A stretch of DNA of 64,000 nt, taken from assembly GCA_036365515.1 (NCBI GenBank), contig CM070873.1, forward strand, positions 47,798,011 through 47,862,010. Direction: 5' to 3'. Position numbers and translations under genes: made by a program. Each line of letters opens with the position of its first letter. Positions within the stretch are counted from its first letter, which is position 1. The DNA is from Torymus aiolomorphi. Its lineage: Eukaryota > Arthropoda > Insecta > Hymenoptera > Torymidae. The notes beneath the pieces are model-generated. The model did no database searches and was not told where the DNA came from. It worked only from the letters and a program-made list of their open reading frames with translations. Shown piece by piece: positions 11,766 through 23,226 of the stretch.

Positions 11766-12015
11766 CTCTCGGCGTCGTCTTCTCGAGGCGCAGCCGTGGC
11801 GCGACGACGGTCACACACTCACGCTCTCTCTCTTTCAAGCTTGCTTTGTGTGTATATGTGGTGGAGACACGGTGAAAGTCCGCAAAGTGGGCTAAATCGC
11901 GCGGGGAGAGAGAGAGCGAGCCGAAGGAGAGTATTCAGGCCAGGTTAACGGGCGTCGAAGCGTTGGAGCGGTGCCACAGAACGCGGCGTTCCTCTTTCGC
12001 ACACGGCACAGCACT

Positions 12016-12090
12016 ACCTCTCTCTCCGAGAGAGACTCTCTCGTTCTCTCTTGCTCTCTCGTTCTCTCTCTCATTCTCTCATTCTCTCTC

Positions 12091-12148
<58 letters not shown>

Positions 12149-12395
12149 TCTCCTCTCCTCTCGTGCGCATTATCTATATGTTATATAGCATAGCTTTGCC
12201 CCGAGCGCGCGCTCGTCTGTATTCTCTCTCTCTCTCCCACGGGAGAGGGAGAGAGCCAAAGAGAGAGCCAAAGAGAGAGCCCGAGAGAGAGCGAGAGAGA
12301 GCCAGAGAAACACGAGGGGGAATTCGACGAGGAGACTTTTTTACGCGGGAGAGAGCGGGGGGGTGGAGAGAGAGAGAGAGAGGAAGGTTGGTGTG
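12016..12395. repeat. (CT)n and (GA)n cluster
   Basis: Interrupted CT repeats run from 12016 to 12160, with a pure core at 12097-12144. They are followed by GA-rich repeats of the opposite polarity at 12240-12310 and 12365-12383. Further CT tracts lie at 10826-10860 and 11040-11095. All are potential GAGA-factor sites. Confidence 0.9.
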
Positions 12396-13230
12396 CGCGC
12401 GCGCGCACTGTGCGTGCCTATCTCCTCTCCCTCTCCGCCCGCCCGCCCCGCGTAACGGGAGAAAAAACGGGATTAACGGATTCTCGATGGCGAGAGTGGC
12501 GCGAGCGTTACAAGATAACGCCTCGACACACATCAGTCACGCAGGCATGCACACGCAGACGATCATGCGTAAATAAAGCATAGGTAGAGACGCAGTTGTC
12601 GGAAAGCGCAAGGACAACGATGGCGGTGCACGTACAGAGAGTCGAGGTAAATGTATATATACTCACACACGCGCGGGCGCGCGCGCGCGGGGGCAGGCGA
12701 GGCGTGAGGCTGCTCCACACACACAGCGGCAGCAGCACAGCTCGGCGGCGCGCGGAGAGGCCAGAAGGCAGCGAACGGCGGAGAGCAGATACTGCAGGCA
12801 GAGGCGGCGTTGGGTGCGCGCGCGGCGCGAATATTCTCCTCTCGCGTCCCTCCCCTCTCCGCGGCCGCTCACAAGCGCGCCCCCTCCGCAGCAGCGGCCC
12901 GAGACGCCCCCGCGGCGCAGTTACCCGGGCGAAGCGCCCGATACCAGCGCCACCTGATCCGCCACCAGCACCTACATTTTTCCCCTTTTCCGCCAGCCGC
13001 ACGCGGACGGTTGCGATTCGTGCATTTCCTTGCGCTGCCTGGCTGGCTGCAACGCCGGATCGATTCTCGCTCTCGCGCTGTGCCTTTGCGCTTGTTTCAT
13101 TTTGGAACACCCGTGGTGCTGGCTGCTGGCTATGCTCTCGGAGACTCTCAGATGTACTTGCAACGAGGATCGAACTGTAGCCAGCTAGGTATTGTCTTCG
13201 AAAGGAGGGAGGTGTATTGCTTTCGCTGAT

Positions 13231-13662
13231 AGCGTACCGACGGAAACCTAATGTACCGGCGATCTGCGTCGCCACGGTGGGATATTTTGAAATGCGCTCA
13301 GACGTTAATGGTTGCAAATCTTTGTTTTGGTATCGAAAACGTAAACAAAGAAAGATGACAAGTATTTCATACGGAAGCGCCTACGCGCCACCTTGAGACA
13401 ATAAGTCAAAGCGTAATTTGTAAAAAAAAAGGGAAAGGCCTTGCCCTTTTTGGAGTGCTATTGTTTAATTTTTTTTCTTAAAATTCGTTTTCTCACATGA
13501 ATTAGCGTGTACCTCTCAAATTTGAGGATATACTTCATCTTTTTAAGATAACTTATGAAGTTTTAGTACAAGTTTTTGTATATAAATCAAAAATATTAGA
13601 ATTTAAGGTTATAATAAGGTGAAGATTGAAAAAGAGAAAGGCCTTGCCCTTTTTGCGAGGGA
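13231..13662. other. Intergenic with a short direct repeat
   Basis: No gene. The word AAAGGCCTTGCCCTTTTT occurs twice, at about 13434 and 13638, roughly 204 bp apart in the same orientation. The second copy abuts the Penelope-like element, so the pair may be remnants of flanking element sequence. Confidence 0.4.
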
Positions 13663-14867
13663 AATTTCAACAGTTCCTCTTATATTGGTTTCGGAACTCG
13701 TTCTTTTAAGCCTTTAATATTTGTTCAGTTTTTATACGAAATGCTAGAAAACGTATTTTCGAAATCAATGTTTACAAACAATAGGCTGGGTGTCAGGTGT
13801 GTATGCTATTTTGATTTTATAGGTGTGAGTGTGTGTCGTTATTTTCTTTTACATGCTGTAATAGATGTGTGTATAAATGATTTATACCACTCTAACCTCA
13901 AAATCACAACTTTGATATGATTTTTCGGCGCTCGTGGTATAAAATACCGTTCGAAACTATAGTGCGTAAGTCGATTATTTAGGTGGTGTGACTTTTTCGC
14001 ACTCGCTTCGCTCGTGCAAAGTCACACCAGCTAAATAATCGACTTCCCCACCCGTGTCGAAATGTACTATTAGATTTTGTGTCTTTTTTTTTATTGACCG
14101 GTTGTTTCTGTAAATGTATATGTAACATCTCTGAAATTAATCTTTTATTTAAGTTTTCCTCTTTATCTAATATATTGTAATTAATAAAGTTAAATTTATG
14201 GCCTGTTTCGTTTTCATGTAAAATTGTCGCGGAGTCTTCTGATGTTTTGTGTTCATTTATTCTCATCATTAGTTTTCGTTTTGTTTGTCCTACGTATGTT
14301 GCCGGACAATTAGTACAATGAATTAGATAAACTACGTTGTTTTCAAATTCTTTTTTAGATTTATCTTTACCTTTGGTTATGATATTCTTCATATTGCTAT
14401 TGATTTTTGGTATGGTTTGAATATTGTATTTTTTAAGTGCGGATGAGGTTCATTCAAAAAATCGGTTTATATAAGGGAGGCTGATGAAATGTTTGTTTTG
14501 GTTTCTATTATTATTCGTGTTGGTGTTGTTATTTAATTTGGCGATACGTTTGCTTATATACTTACTTATGAATTTAGTTGGGTAATTATTTTCTTTCAAT
14601 AAATTTGTTGCTATGTTTACGTTAACTTTTTGGAATCTAATATCTGCTAATTTAATCCCTCTATCCGTTACATTATATACCATTGCTATTTTTTGAGAGA
14701 GTGGATGTTGTGAATGGTAATTTAGGAATCTACCGGAAAAAGTTGGTTTAGTGTACCAATTTGTAATAATCTTTTGATTTTCTTTTATCAATAGAATGTC
14801 GAGAAAACTTATCGAATTTGTTGTCTCTATTTCATGGGTGAATTGTAATCTACTATTATATGAATTA
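13663..14867 (-). mobile_element. Penelope-like retroelement, truncated left copy
   Basis: The minus strand carries the end of a reverse transcriptase (14791-14450), then a GIY-YIG endonuclease domain (14392 to about 14076) with NVVYLIHCTNCPATYVGQTK, typical of Penelope-like elements, where RT is joined to a C-terminal GIY-YIG nuclease. The RT catalytic core is missing, so the copy is 5'-truncated. An approximately 187-bp insertion (13885-14071) lies just past the ORF end. It is a close inverted copy of 15116-16130, with a few substitutions. Confidence 0.85.
13885..14071. mobile_element. Small hairpin-forming insertion inside the Penelope-like copy
   Basis: The sister copy reads straight through AAAATCTAAATCAT at 15901-15914, whereas here about 187 bp intervenes with a possible 3-bp TAA duplication. 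The insert holds a strong stem-loop (13971-14043): GTCGATTATTTAGGTGGTGT pairs with its complement at the other end around a GCACTCGCTTCGCTCGTGC turn. No coding capacity. Confidence 0.6.
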
Positions 14868-14884
14868 ATTTTAAATGCATGTGA

Positions 14885-16135
14885 CCTTCTGGTGGATAAT
14901 ACTGATTTTCAATTTAATAATAAATATTATAAATAATCATTCGGTTCACCAATGGGATCACCAATATCCGGTTTATTCGCAGATTTATTTATGGATGACT
15001 TAGAATCCGAATGCCTACGAAAACTCTCCTTCAAACCGATATTTTTCTACCGTTACGTTGATGACATAATTACGTGTATTCCAAACTCGGGATTAAATGA
15101 AATGTTAGATACTTTTAATTCATATAGTAGATTACAATTCACCCATGAAATAGAGACAACAAATTCGATAAGTTTTCTCGACATTCTATTGATAAAAGAA
15201 AACCAAAAGATTATTACAAATTGGTACACCAAACCAACTTTTATCGGTAGATTCCTAAATTACCATTTACAACATCCACTCTCTCAAAAAATAGCAATGG
15301 TATATAATGTAACGGATATAGCGATTAAATTAGCAGATATTAGATTCCAAAAAGATAACATAAACATAGCAAAAAATTTATTGAAAGAAAATAATTACCC
15401 AACTAAATTCATAAATAAGTATATAAGCAAACATATCGCCAAATTAAATAACAACACTAACACGAATAATAATAGAAACCAAAACAAACATTTCATCAGC
15501 CTCCCATATAAACTGATTTTTTGAACAAACCTCATCCACACTTAAAAAATACAATATTCAAACCATACCAAAAATCAATAGCAATATGAAGAATATCATA
15601 ACCAAAGGTAAAGATAAATCTAAAAAAGAATTTGAAAACAACGTAGTTTATCGAATTCATTGTAATAATTGTCCGGCAACATACGTAGGACAAACAAAAC
15701 GAAAACTAATAACGAGAATAAATGAACACAAAACATCAGAAGACTCCGCGACAATTTTACATGAAAACGAAACAGGCCATAAATTTAACTTTATTAATTA
15801 CAATATATTAGATAAAGAGGAAAACTTAAATAAAAGATTAATTTCAGAGATGTTACATATACATTTACAGAAACAACCGGTCAATAAAAAAAAAACATAC
15901 AAAATCTAAATCATCTATATACACACATCTATTACAGGCATGTAAAAGAAAATAACGACACACACTCACACGTATAAAATCAAAACAGCAGACACACCCG
16001 ACACCCAGCCTATTGTTTGTAAACATTGATTTCGGAAATACGTTCTCTAGCATTTCCTATATAAACTGAATAAATATTAAAGGCTTAAAAGAACGAGTTC
16101 CGAAACCAATGTAAGAGGAACTGTTGAAATTCTCC
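14885..16135 (+). mobile_element. Penelope-like retroelement, right copy with RT core and GIY-YIG domain
   Basis: The plus strand encodes a 5'-truncated RT: SFGSPMGSPISGLFADL, then the catalytic FFYRYVDDIITC, then a long C-terminal RT region (to 15524). A frame break follows, and the GIY-YIG endonuclease is at 15586-15909 (VVYRIHCNNCPATYVGQTKR, HKTS). A TAA interrupts the frame at about 14932, just before SFGSP. It is head-to-head with the left copy; the truncated 5' ends meet near 14868-14885. The 3' part may continue to about 16340. Not an active copy. Confidence 0.85.
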
Positions 16136-16285
16136 TCCCCGCAGTCAAGCGGTGGGGGAGAAAATCGACAAAAATTACATTGTGAGAAAACTAACTTTCG
16201 TAACTATCATAATATTGACAAATCATTTTTATGTTTCTTGTAGTGTAAATTCTAAAATTATATTATTATATTTTTATTAAAGTTT

Positions 16286-16338
16286 CTGATGAGGGGTGAC
16301 ATTGCTCACCGAAACGTCAAAAAAAGCATACACACGTT
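16286..16338 (+). ncRNA. Hammerhead-ribozyme-like motif at the Penelope-like 3' end
   Basis: CTGATGA (16286-16292) is followed by a hairpin GGTGA-CATTGC-TCACC (16295-16310) and then directly by GAAAC (16311-16315): the conserved core and stem II of a hammerhead. CGT (16315-16317) can pair with ACG (16334-16336), followed by UU, forming a short stem III and a GUU cleavage triplet. Stem I pairing is poor and two extra Gs follow CTGATGA, so the copy is probably degenerate. Penelope-like elements are known to carry hammerheads. Confidence 0.5.
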
Positions 16339-16339
16339 A

Positions 16340-16577
16340 TAAGGGTTTTCATTTCTTACACCTGCTGCCTCGGGAAGATCGACAGATTCCCACATCAATA
16401 TAATCACAATAACCGAGGGATAAATTCATACGATAACACACACCGTGTTATTACATAAATTTTTTAACAAAGCTTCGAAGTATTTAAATAATTAAAATTT
16501 TTTATTTAAAGTAAAAAGGATTTCACCTTATTCCAACTATAGCTCTTATAAATAATTATACTATTCGCGACAACGTG
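16340..16577. other. Spacer between the retroelement and the protease gene
   Basis: AT-rich, no gene. It probably includes the retroelement's 3' terminus and the protease 3' UTR. Confidence 0.3.
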
Positions 16578-18341
16578 TTATTTCATATTGGATAATATGA
16601 AATCGAGGAAATTCGTAATGCGCGTGTATATTCCTGGGAATCCAGCGGTGGCACAGCGATAACCAACAGAGACAACCCCGATCAGATAGTAGGTTGTCTT
16701 TTGCGGGTACATGAGCGGTCCGCCACTATCGCCCTGCAAAAAACATTAGTGCAAATCACAATTATACTTTCCATTTAAATATTTTAACCAAGCAAGCGCT
16801 AATACGAAATTGTTCAATACCTGGCAAGCGTCTTTTCCACCAGCTGCGTATCCCGCACATAGCACTCTCTTGTCGATGACTGTGTTTTTCTTCGTGGCGT
16901 ACGCTTTTTTGCAATTTTCATTTTCGACAACTGGAACCTGGACTTCCATAAGAACGTTGCTTTCGGAACCATCTAAATTGTACGGAAAGATGCGCTTGAG
17001 TATTCGAGTTGTTCTTATACATAAATTCTGTCTTTACTGTTTCGTATCTACTCACTGTACGCAGTGGCTCCCCAGCCTGCTACAAATGGGTACTTCCCGA
17101 CGTAATCGGCATTCCGTAAGTCAGGGTTCAGGGGCAAACATATAGGATGAATATTCTCTACAATATATTTACATAATTATTATCAAATCTGCCAAATGAC
17201 GAATAAACTGATAGGCAGTGTCCTTCCAAAAGCACATAATTCTACTTTTCAAAAAGTTCCTTTTATACATGTTGATGATCCTCTAAACTCAAGTTATAAA
17301 TTAAAAGTACCTGTAAACTGAACGTCCCTATTGAGCCTTAGAACCCCAATGTCGTTCTCCTTGGTCGTATTATTGTACAAGGGATGGGCGGTGATCTTCT
17401 CGACAAAATAATCAACCGGGTGAGATCCATCGGTGGCGTTCTCGAGCTCGTGCGCGCCCAGCCGAACGAAGTACTCGACCCCCTCGAAGTTGAGGCAGTG
17501 CGCGGCCGTGACCACGTGCCTCTTCGATATCAGTGCGCCTCCGCACGTAAAGTCCCGGTCCATGGTGCCGTCGCCCAAATCGTATTGGAAACCGATCGCC
17601 GACATCCAAGGCCACGCGCCTGTAATATAAAATACAAAATCAAAGTAATGGGAATTTTTCTAGCGACAAAAACGCGCAGTTTTGAGTAGCTCTGATAACG
17701 ATTTTTGCAACGGCGATTTGTTGTTTATCGGGAATTTCCTATTACTTCGCGTGGTGTATACATATAGGACGATACTTTTATCGTGCTTTTTATTCACCTT
17801 TTTGCAGGAAACTATACGCAGCCTCCCACATAAGTACTTACAATGCAACGAGCGTTTTGCGCCCAACGAACGGCAAACCGACTAAACAACAAGGAAACTC
17901 CTCAATCCGCGTCTCTTCTTTCCTCTTTTGAAATCGCGCATGACAAATCCACAAATGAAGCACAATAAAGCCAAATACCTAGAGCAGCCGGATATCCTCC
18001 AACGACGCGATTGTGCGTCTCATTGCTGTAACCGCAGAGAGGCGGATAAAACGGCACGTTCACCGGAGCGGCTTGGGCGGCTGCGTAGGCGTTGCCAACC
18101 TCTAAAAATTGGGGCTGCTCGTTCTTGGCCTCCGGATGTTCAGATTCTGGTTCTTCGACGGGTTTCTGCACCGGACAGCAGACAGACACTTGGAAGAAGC
18201 CCAGGGAACAGACCGAGCTGACGATCTTGCCGAATCCGAGGAGGGGTCTGCTGTAGACGAAGTTGCGAATGTCAGGGCATTCGTCGAGTGTCACGCAAGT
18301 GCCTTGTTCCCCGCTGCTTGTGGTGCATTGTCGTGCCGCTG
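16578..18341 (-). CDS. CLIP-domain trypsin-like serine protease (5' exon missing)
   Basis: Exons, minus order: 18341-17979, 17619-17311, 17157-17056, 16972-16821, 16733-16578. All borders are GT/AG and phases agree; the stop is TAA at 16578-16580. The first visible exon gives a complete six-Cys CLIP domain (from [13 protein letters not shown] to SVCCP), an acidic linker, and the activation site NR|VVGG. The catalytic domain has TAAHC (His), NDIGVLRL (Asp) and GDSGGP (Ser). DACQGDSGGP places Asp at the S1 base, so cleavage after Arg/Lys is expected. Insect CLIP proteases are secreted zymogens of clotting, melanisation and Toll cascades, and relatives occur in hymenopteran venoms. This exon begins at codon position 2, so a signal-peptide exon must lie above 18341. 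I could not find it. Confidence 0.9.
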
Positions 18342-19024
18342 CTTATTTGGAAAAGCAAAATTGTGAAAGTTCAGGTTTAATAGATTATCAGACTATGTCG
18401 TGTGTACTGGTGTAATAATCAATTTAAGCGTGTAATATGTGAATAGCATAGGATAAAATTGTAGAAAGTGTTTATTTCAAAGTGACGGGGTGATAAGCTT
18501 TCTTTGCCGACGGGCTGGTTTCCCATTAAGTTAATGGATTTTATGTAAACGAATCGTTAAATTAAAAATTATACTGCTTTATATGTCAAACAAGTGGTTC
18601 CGATACTAAAGTGTTATTCAGATCAATACAATACGAAATTAAGAGGAAAAATTAAATCCGCAACGATAATATACACAACATACAGATATTGAAATTTTAC
18701 CGATGGCATTTATATGTCAATAAGAAGTTATCGATCAATTTTTCCTCATTGATAACATTACTCGAATAACCGTATCTGCTTATAATCTTATTAAGAATAT
18801 CATATTACAAATTTTCTTATAATCGGACCACTTCCATTATGAATATGGAAATTCATATAATATTTTCATTAATGAGAGACTGAAAAAATAAACTTATATA
18901 TCTATAAATTATAAGATGTGTATATTATAGTTATATACAATTAAATGTTATTTTTCACAGTCTTTTGAACTTGAAAACCCAATTTTTACATTTCTGTTGC
19001 ACAGGGCGAAAAGTAAATCTTGAT
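18342..19024. other. AT-rich DNA, probably the first intron of the protease gene
   Basis: No exon with a signal peptide and matching donor phase was found. Nothing else is recognised. Confidence 0.3.
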
Positions 19025-19403
19025 AACACAGACCCACAAAATAAAAAAAAAAAAGTGGTTTGAGCGATACACTTGACTATGATATTACCATATATTTTGG
19101 CCCGTTGAAGCCGAATATGACCTTAGTTTTGGCACTGCACGTCAGGATTACAGCAAGGTCAACAAAATGTGCTTATTTCCACCTCCACATAATTGCCAGT
19201 TTACTTATAGCCTGAAAAGTGGGGCAAAAGTCAGGTCTGATTTCCCCTTTAACTTTATTCCCGCATATGCGGGAATAAAGTAACATAGTCTAATTTTTTA
19301 CGTTTATGGTGAATTTGGTTAAAACTAACAAGATTATAACACACAAATACAAAATAACTTTTCAAATCTATAAAGTGGCCACAATGGAGATGGAAATAAG
19401 GTA

Positions 19404-19656
19404 CACTGAAAAAAAAGTATAGGAAAAAGTATAAACGTTCAATAAAAATTGCCATCTTGTGCAGGGAACGCGACCACAGACTGTAAAAACCCAAAAAATT
19501 ACCATACTTTATAAGAAATTTTATCAGAAATATAGGAAAATTTACTATACTCTATTGTAAAATTTACTGTAAACTATGATAATTTTTCGGGTCTTTACAT
19601 TCTGTGGTAGCTTTATGAGACAGTATAGTAATTTTTCCAAAACTTTTCTCTCAGTG
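19404..19656. mobile_element. TA-flanked MITE, CACTGA(GA)AAAA family
   Basis: Starts CACTGAAAAAAAAGTA and ends TTTTCTCTCAGTG, with TA on both sides (19402-19403, 19657-19658), as for Tc1/mariner-type insertions. The inner arms share GCGACCACAGACTGT with the larger element at 48105-48810. Confidence 0.8.
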
Positions 19657-19765
19657 TACTATATGTAAGACGGGACTAAAGTCGATCACTACCTTGGGTG
19701 ATCACTGCCCTCGCTTCGCTACGCTCGCTCGGACAGTGAACTCACTCGCGTACTATTAATTATTT

Positions 19766-20013
19766 GATTAGTGGTATCATAGAGTAATAGTTATCTGCTA
19801 CAGAACCCAGCTTAAATCATCTGAATATGATATTTCTTCTTCGAGAAACAATAAATTAAAAATTTGAATTATATGATTACGGTTTTTCCTTCTTGAGATA
19901 TACTGACTGAAATTTTTTATTTGCAATTTTTCGTAGAAGAAAAATCGTATTTTGATGATTCAAAATGGATTCTGTAGCACGTGACTAGTCAGTACTCTAT
20001 AATACCACTGATC
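19766..20013. mobile_element. Inverted-repeat MITE (GTGGTATCATAGAGTA termini)
   Basis: GATTAGTGGTATCATAGAGT at the left matches the complement of the right end (ACTCTATAATACCACTGATC). TGCTACAGAACCCA and GGATTCTGTAGCA form the inner arms. About 248 bp, non-coding. Confidence 0.7.
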
Positions 20014-20648
20014 ATCTGATTAAAAAAAATTTGTTGACCATGCATGCTATGAACATATCTCAAAATTTTTAGAGTGAGCAATATCTTAAAATCCTGACAT
20101 ACAGTGCCAACACTGAGGTCATATTCGGCTTCAATGGGCTAAAATACATGAGACTATCATAGTGCAAATCACTTTTATTTATTTTGTGGGCCTGTGTATC
20201 TACTATAAAACGGAATAATGCTAACAACTTGTTTATCGATGAATAATTGTTCTTAAAAAACAGAATATCATTACATACCTTGTATATATATGGTATGCAA
20301 ACATAAAACTTGTAGTAAGACAAGCATTTTTACGAAAGTGCAAGTTGTACTTTTTATTTTCAATGCCATTTTTATTACTGAAATAAAAAAAATGAGAATT
20401 TCCTATTAATATTGAATTTCACATTGGAGGAAGTATAGATGTAATTATTAGTTAAACTTACATTAAAATCGGTCATTTTTTTCCTCAAATAGGTTTCTCA
20501 TTAATTTGATTCATCACCAGTCGTGAGCATCAGAAGACTAAAGGTGTGTTATGTGTATTCGCCTCTCCTTTTATACTGCACATATCGGCTTGTGTCTATA
20601 TGTGAACACGTGTCTACACTATTGTATTCATTATGCATTATATTAGTA

Positions 20649-20703
20649 GCGCTCGAAAAATTTCACCGTTACAAAGCTTTCTCTTTAAGTAATCAATATA
20701 ATA
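20649..20703 (+). repeat. 55-bp dispersed repeat, copy 1
   Basis: GCGCTCGAAAAATTTCACCG through AATCAATATAATA recurs at 24769-24823 with one substitution. The flanking DNA does not match. Confidence 0.85.
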
Positions 20704-21262
20704 GTAACCGTGATTAGATATTTAATACAAATTTTAAAGCATATTTATACATTTGAATGGTTAAGAGAATTAGGAATATTAAAATTATTTAATTTTAATA
20801 AATTATTATTTAAACTATTAATACTTATGTTTTTATACATTATTTGTACAATAAAATTGTAAACATAATAAGAAATTAAGTTTTCGTATTATTTACAATT
20901 ACTTATTTAGTATTACTATACTTACAAAAACTTTAAAATCTGATTATGAATACACATTGACATTGCTTTAACATCCATAAACACGATAAAAATTTAAATG
21001 TACCTTTAATAGTACATTATGTAACAAGGGAATGATCGACTTTAGTCCCGTGTTACATATAGTACTTTATTCCCATCGTCACTGTTGCCACTTCATAGAT
21101 TTGAAAAGTTATTTTGTATTTATGTGTTATAATTTTGTTCACCATAAACGTAAAAAATTAGACTATGTTACTTTATTTCCGCTAAAAGAGGGAATCAGAC
21201 GTCACTTTTGCCCCACTTTTCAGACTATAAAATGGCCATTATAGTAGAGATGGAAATAAAGG

Positions 21263-22717
21263 TATATTATTACATTATACCTACGTAATAATTTGCACAT
21301 GCCTTATGTTCTTTACCCATTTTGACGGCTACTATTATATTCAAAAGTTTCCTTATACACGTCTTTTCAAGTTCCTTTTAAAGAAGAAAAATGGAAGTAA
21401 TATTATTATTTACACGAGAATAATTAATGCGTGGAGAATTGAATTATTTCAGCTGATTGCGTGTACCTGCGTATTATATGTTCCATAACTTTTTTAACGA
21501 ATTTTAATTTTTTTGCCTCAATCGTCTAAAAGAAAATATCACATTGGCAAATTTATTTTTTCATTATCTTGTTTATTTAATAACTTTCGATTACTTTTAC
21601 TTACAGTAAGTAACGTAATTAAAATAATCAAATTTCTTGATAATCTCGTTATGAAACGTACACTCTAAACTATCAAATAATCAATATCGTTGCATAAAAG
21701 TATTTTAATATGTTTGAATGTCGCTTCCACTACTAATTAAGCTATTTAACATCCCTTTTCAAACAAACATGTTTCTTTAAAATTGAAACACTTACCTTTA
21801 TTTTGTGTGAATATAGATATAGATATAGAAGATATATAGATATAGAAGATAGATACATCTACCTTTTATAACATTCATTGTTAATGAAGGTTACGAACAT
21901 TTTCAAACAAAATAATAATTTTTATCAACTATTTCCACAGTTGTGAAGCGTCATGAGCTCATAAAATATACTGAAGTTCTTGATGTTAAATGCAAATATA
22001 ATTAATCTGACTCGCCAGCGCCACGCGGTGTGCAACCAGATATAATCCTGTAGATATGAGGAAATGCATAAAAAAGTTTCACTTATGGTGGCCTCAAAAT
22101 AGGTCAAAATTTTTTTGAAAGCACACCTTCCGAGCACGCTTTTTCTTTTTTCGCATATCAGATAGTATACGAAAAAACGTGTTCAATTAAAAACGTCTTT
22201 GTGACACTTTTTTTAAAGATTGAAATTTTGGAAGAACGTGACGAAAAAACCTTCCCCTTTAACCCTCAGCTATTTAGCCCAGAAACTTCTTAAACAAAAG
22301 TTTTTAAAAAATTGATACTAGAAACAAAGAGCTTTGATTTGCTTTTTTAAAAATTGAAAAATGTTGATTCCTTCAAAATTAGTGATAGGAGTTTAAAGTT
22401 GAAAATCGAAAAAGCATACAAATACTTTCAAATTCGGTGCTGTAAATTCTTGGAATTTGCGTATTTTTTGCCTTTTGCACTTACTTAGGTAGTTCTTACC
22501 CAAGAAAACGATCGTTAAAAAAGTATTATGTATAAGCTAAATGGCTGCGATTTAAGGAGATTTGATACCGAAATGAAAATGGTAACGTTATTCCAAAAAT
22601 TTAATATGGGGTTCTTTGATTGATTGCTATAAGTGTGCGAAATTTTAGATCGTTTGTCAACTCGGTTATGAAATTATATACTTCAAAGTTGAATTCAAGG
22701 ACATGTGAGTGCCACCC
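21263..22717. other. AT-rich intergenic DNA
   Basis: No gene recognised. It contains an imperfect (GATATA)n run at 21812-21850. Short frames lack codon bias or splice signals. Confidence 0.4.
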
Positions 22718-23226
22718 GTTACCGACGATTGCAGGGACCCGTTTTTCTCATTCAATTTTTAATTTTAAGAAAATATCACTCTGTTACATTATAGTTAAGG
22801 CCATGTGAAACCGTGAATTTCAATATTTTTTAAATCAACATTCAAGCATTTATTCGAAAAACAAATTTTGTCAAGCGCTCCGTACACATAAACACTATAT
22901 TCAGGAATTTTTTTGAGTGATTCTATTAGCATTTTTGTTAGATATACTCGTTTGAAAAGTAGGTCAATTGCAGATTCCTACTTATCGACAGTACGGTTTT
23001 TATTTAATTAAATAAATTCTTATATTTTTTTTGAAAAACACTTTTTTCAAGCGCTCCGTATATGTTAATACTATACTCAGATTTTTTTTCTTTTATGATT
23101 CTATTGGTATTTTCATGAGATGTACTTCACATCACCTTAACTATCAAATCTATAACGGGTCAGAGAGATTTTTTGTCAAAATTCAAAATTGAATGAGAAA
23201 AACGGGTCCCTGAAATCGTCGGTAAC
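22718..23226. mobile_element. Inverted-repeat element with GTTACCGACGATT termini
   Basis: Left end GTTACCGACGATTGCAGGGA and right end TCCCTGAAATCGTCGGTAAC are complementary. The arms continue through CCCGTTTTTCTCATTCAATT. Sub-terminal CAAGCGCTCCGTA words occur near 22874 and 23049. Its middle (CCTACTTATCGACAGTACGG) recurs inverted near 27645-27670. Non-coding. Confidence 0.8.

Larger units (their letters stand above)
19025..20200. repeat. Inverted repeat pair A
   Basis: 19025-19149 (CCGTTGAAGCCGAATATGAC in its centre) recurs inverted at 20091-20200 (GTCATATTCGGCTTCAATGG) with moderate divergence. The pair is interleaved with inverted pair B (19203-19692 and 21032-21230), so the elements are not simply nested. 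Confidence 0.7.
19203..21230. repeat. Inverted repeat pair B
   Basis: 19203-19400 plus 19659-19692 matches the complement of 21032-21230. Landmarks are AAAGTAACATAGTCTAATTT and GGGACTAAAGTCGATCA. The left arm is split by the 253-bp TA-flanked MITE at 19404-19656, so the arms predate that insertion. A CTCGCTTCGCTACGCTCGCT motif follows the left arm (19709-19730). Confidence 0.75.

Noticed and set aside
12508..13317. 269-codon minus-strand frame
   Set aside because: Ala/Arg/Pro-rich composition from CpG-rich promoter DNA, no domain, and the opposite strand is open too.
17384..17689. 101-codon plus-strand frame
   Set aside because: Antisense to the catalytic exon of the serine protease.
19255..19494. 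Hydrophobic minus-strand frame as the missing protease signal exon
   Set aside because: It runs through inverted-repeat transposon sequence, and no donor of the required phase was found.
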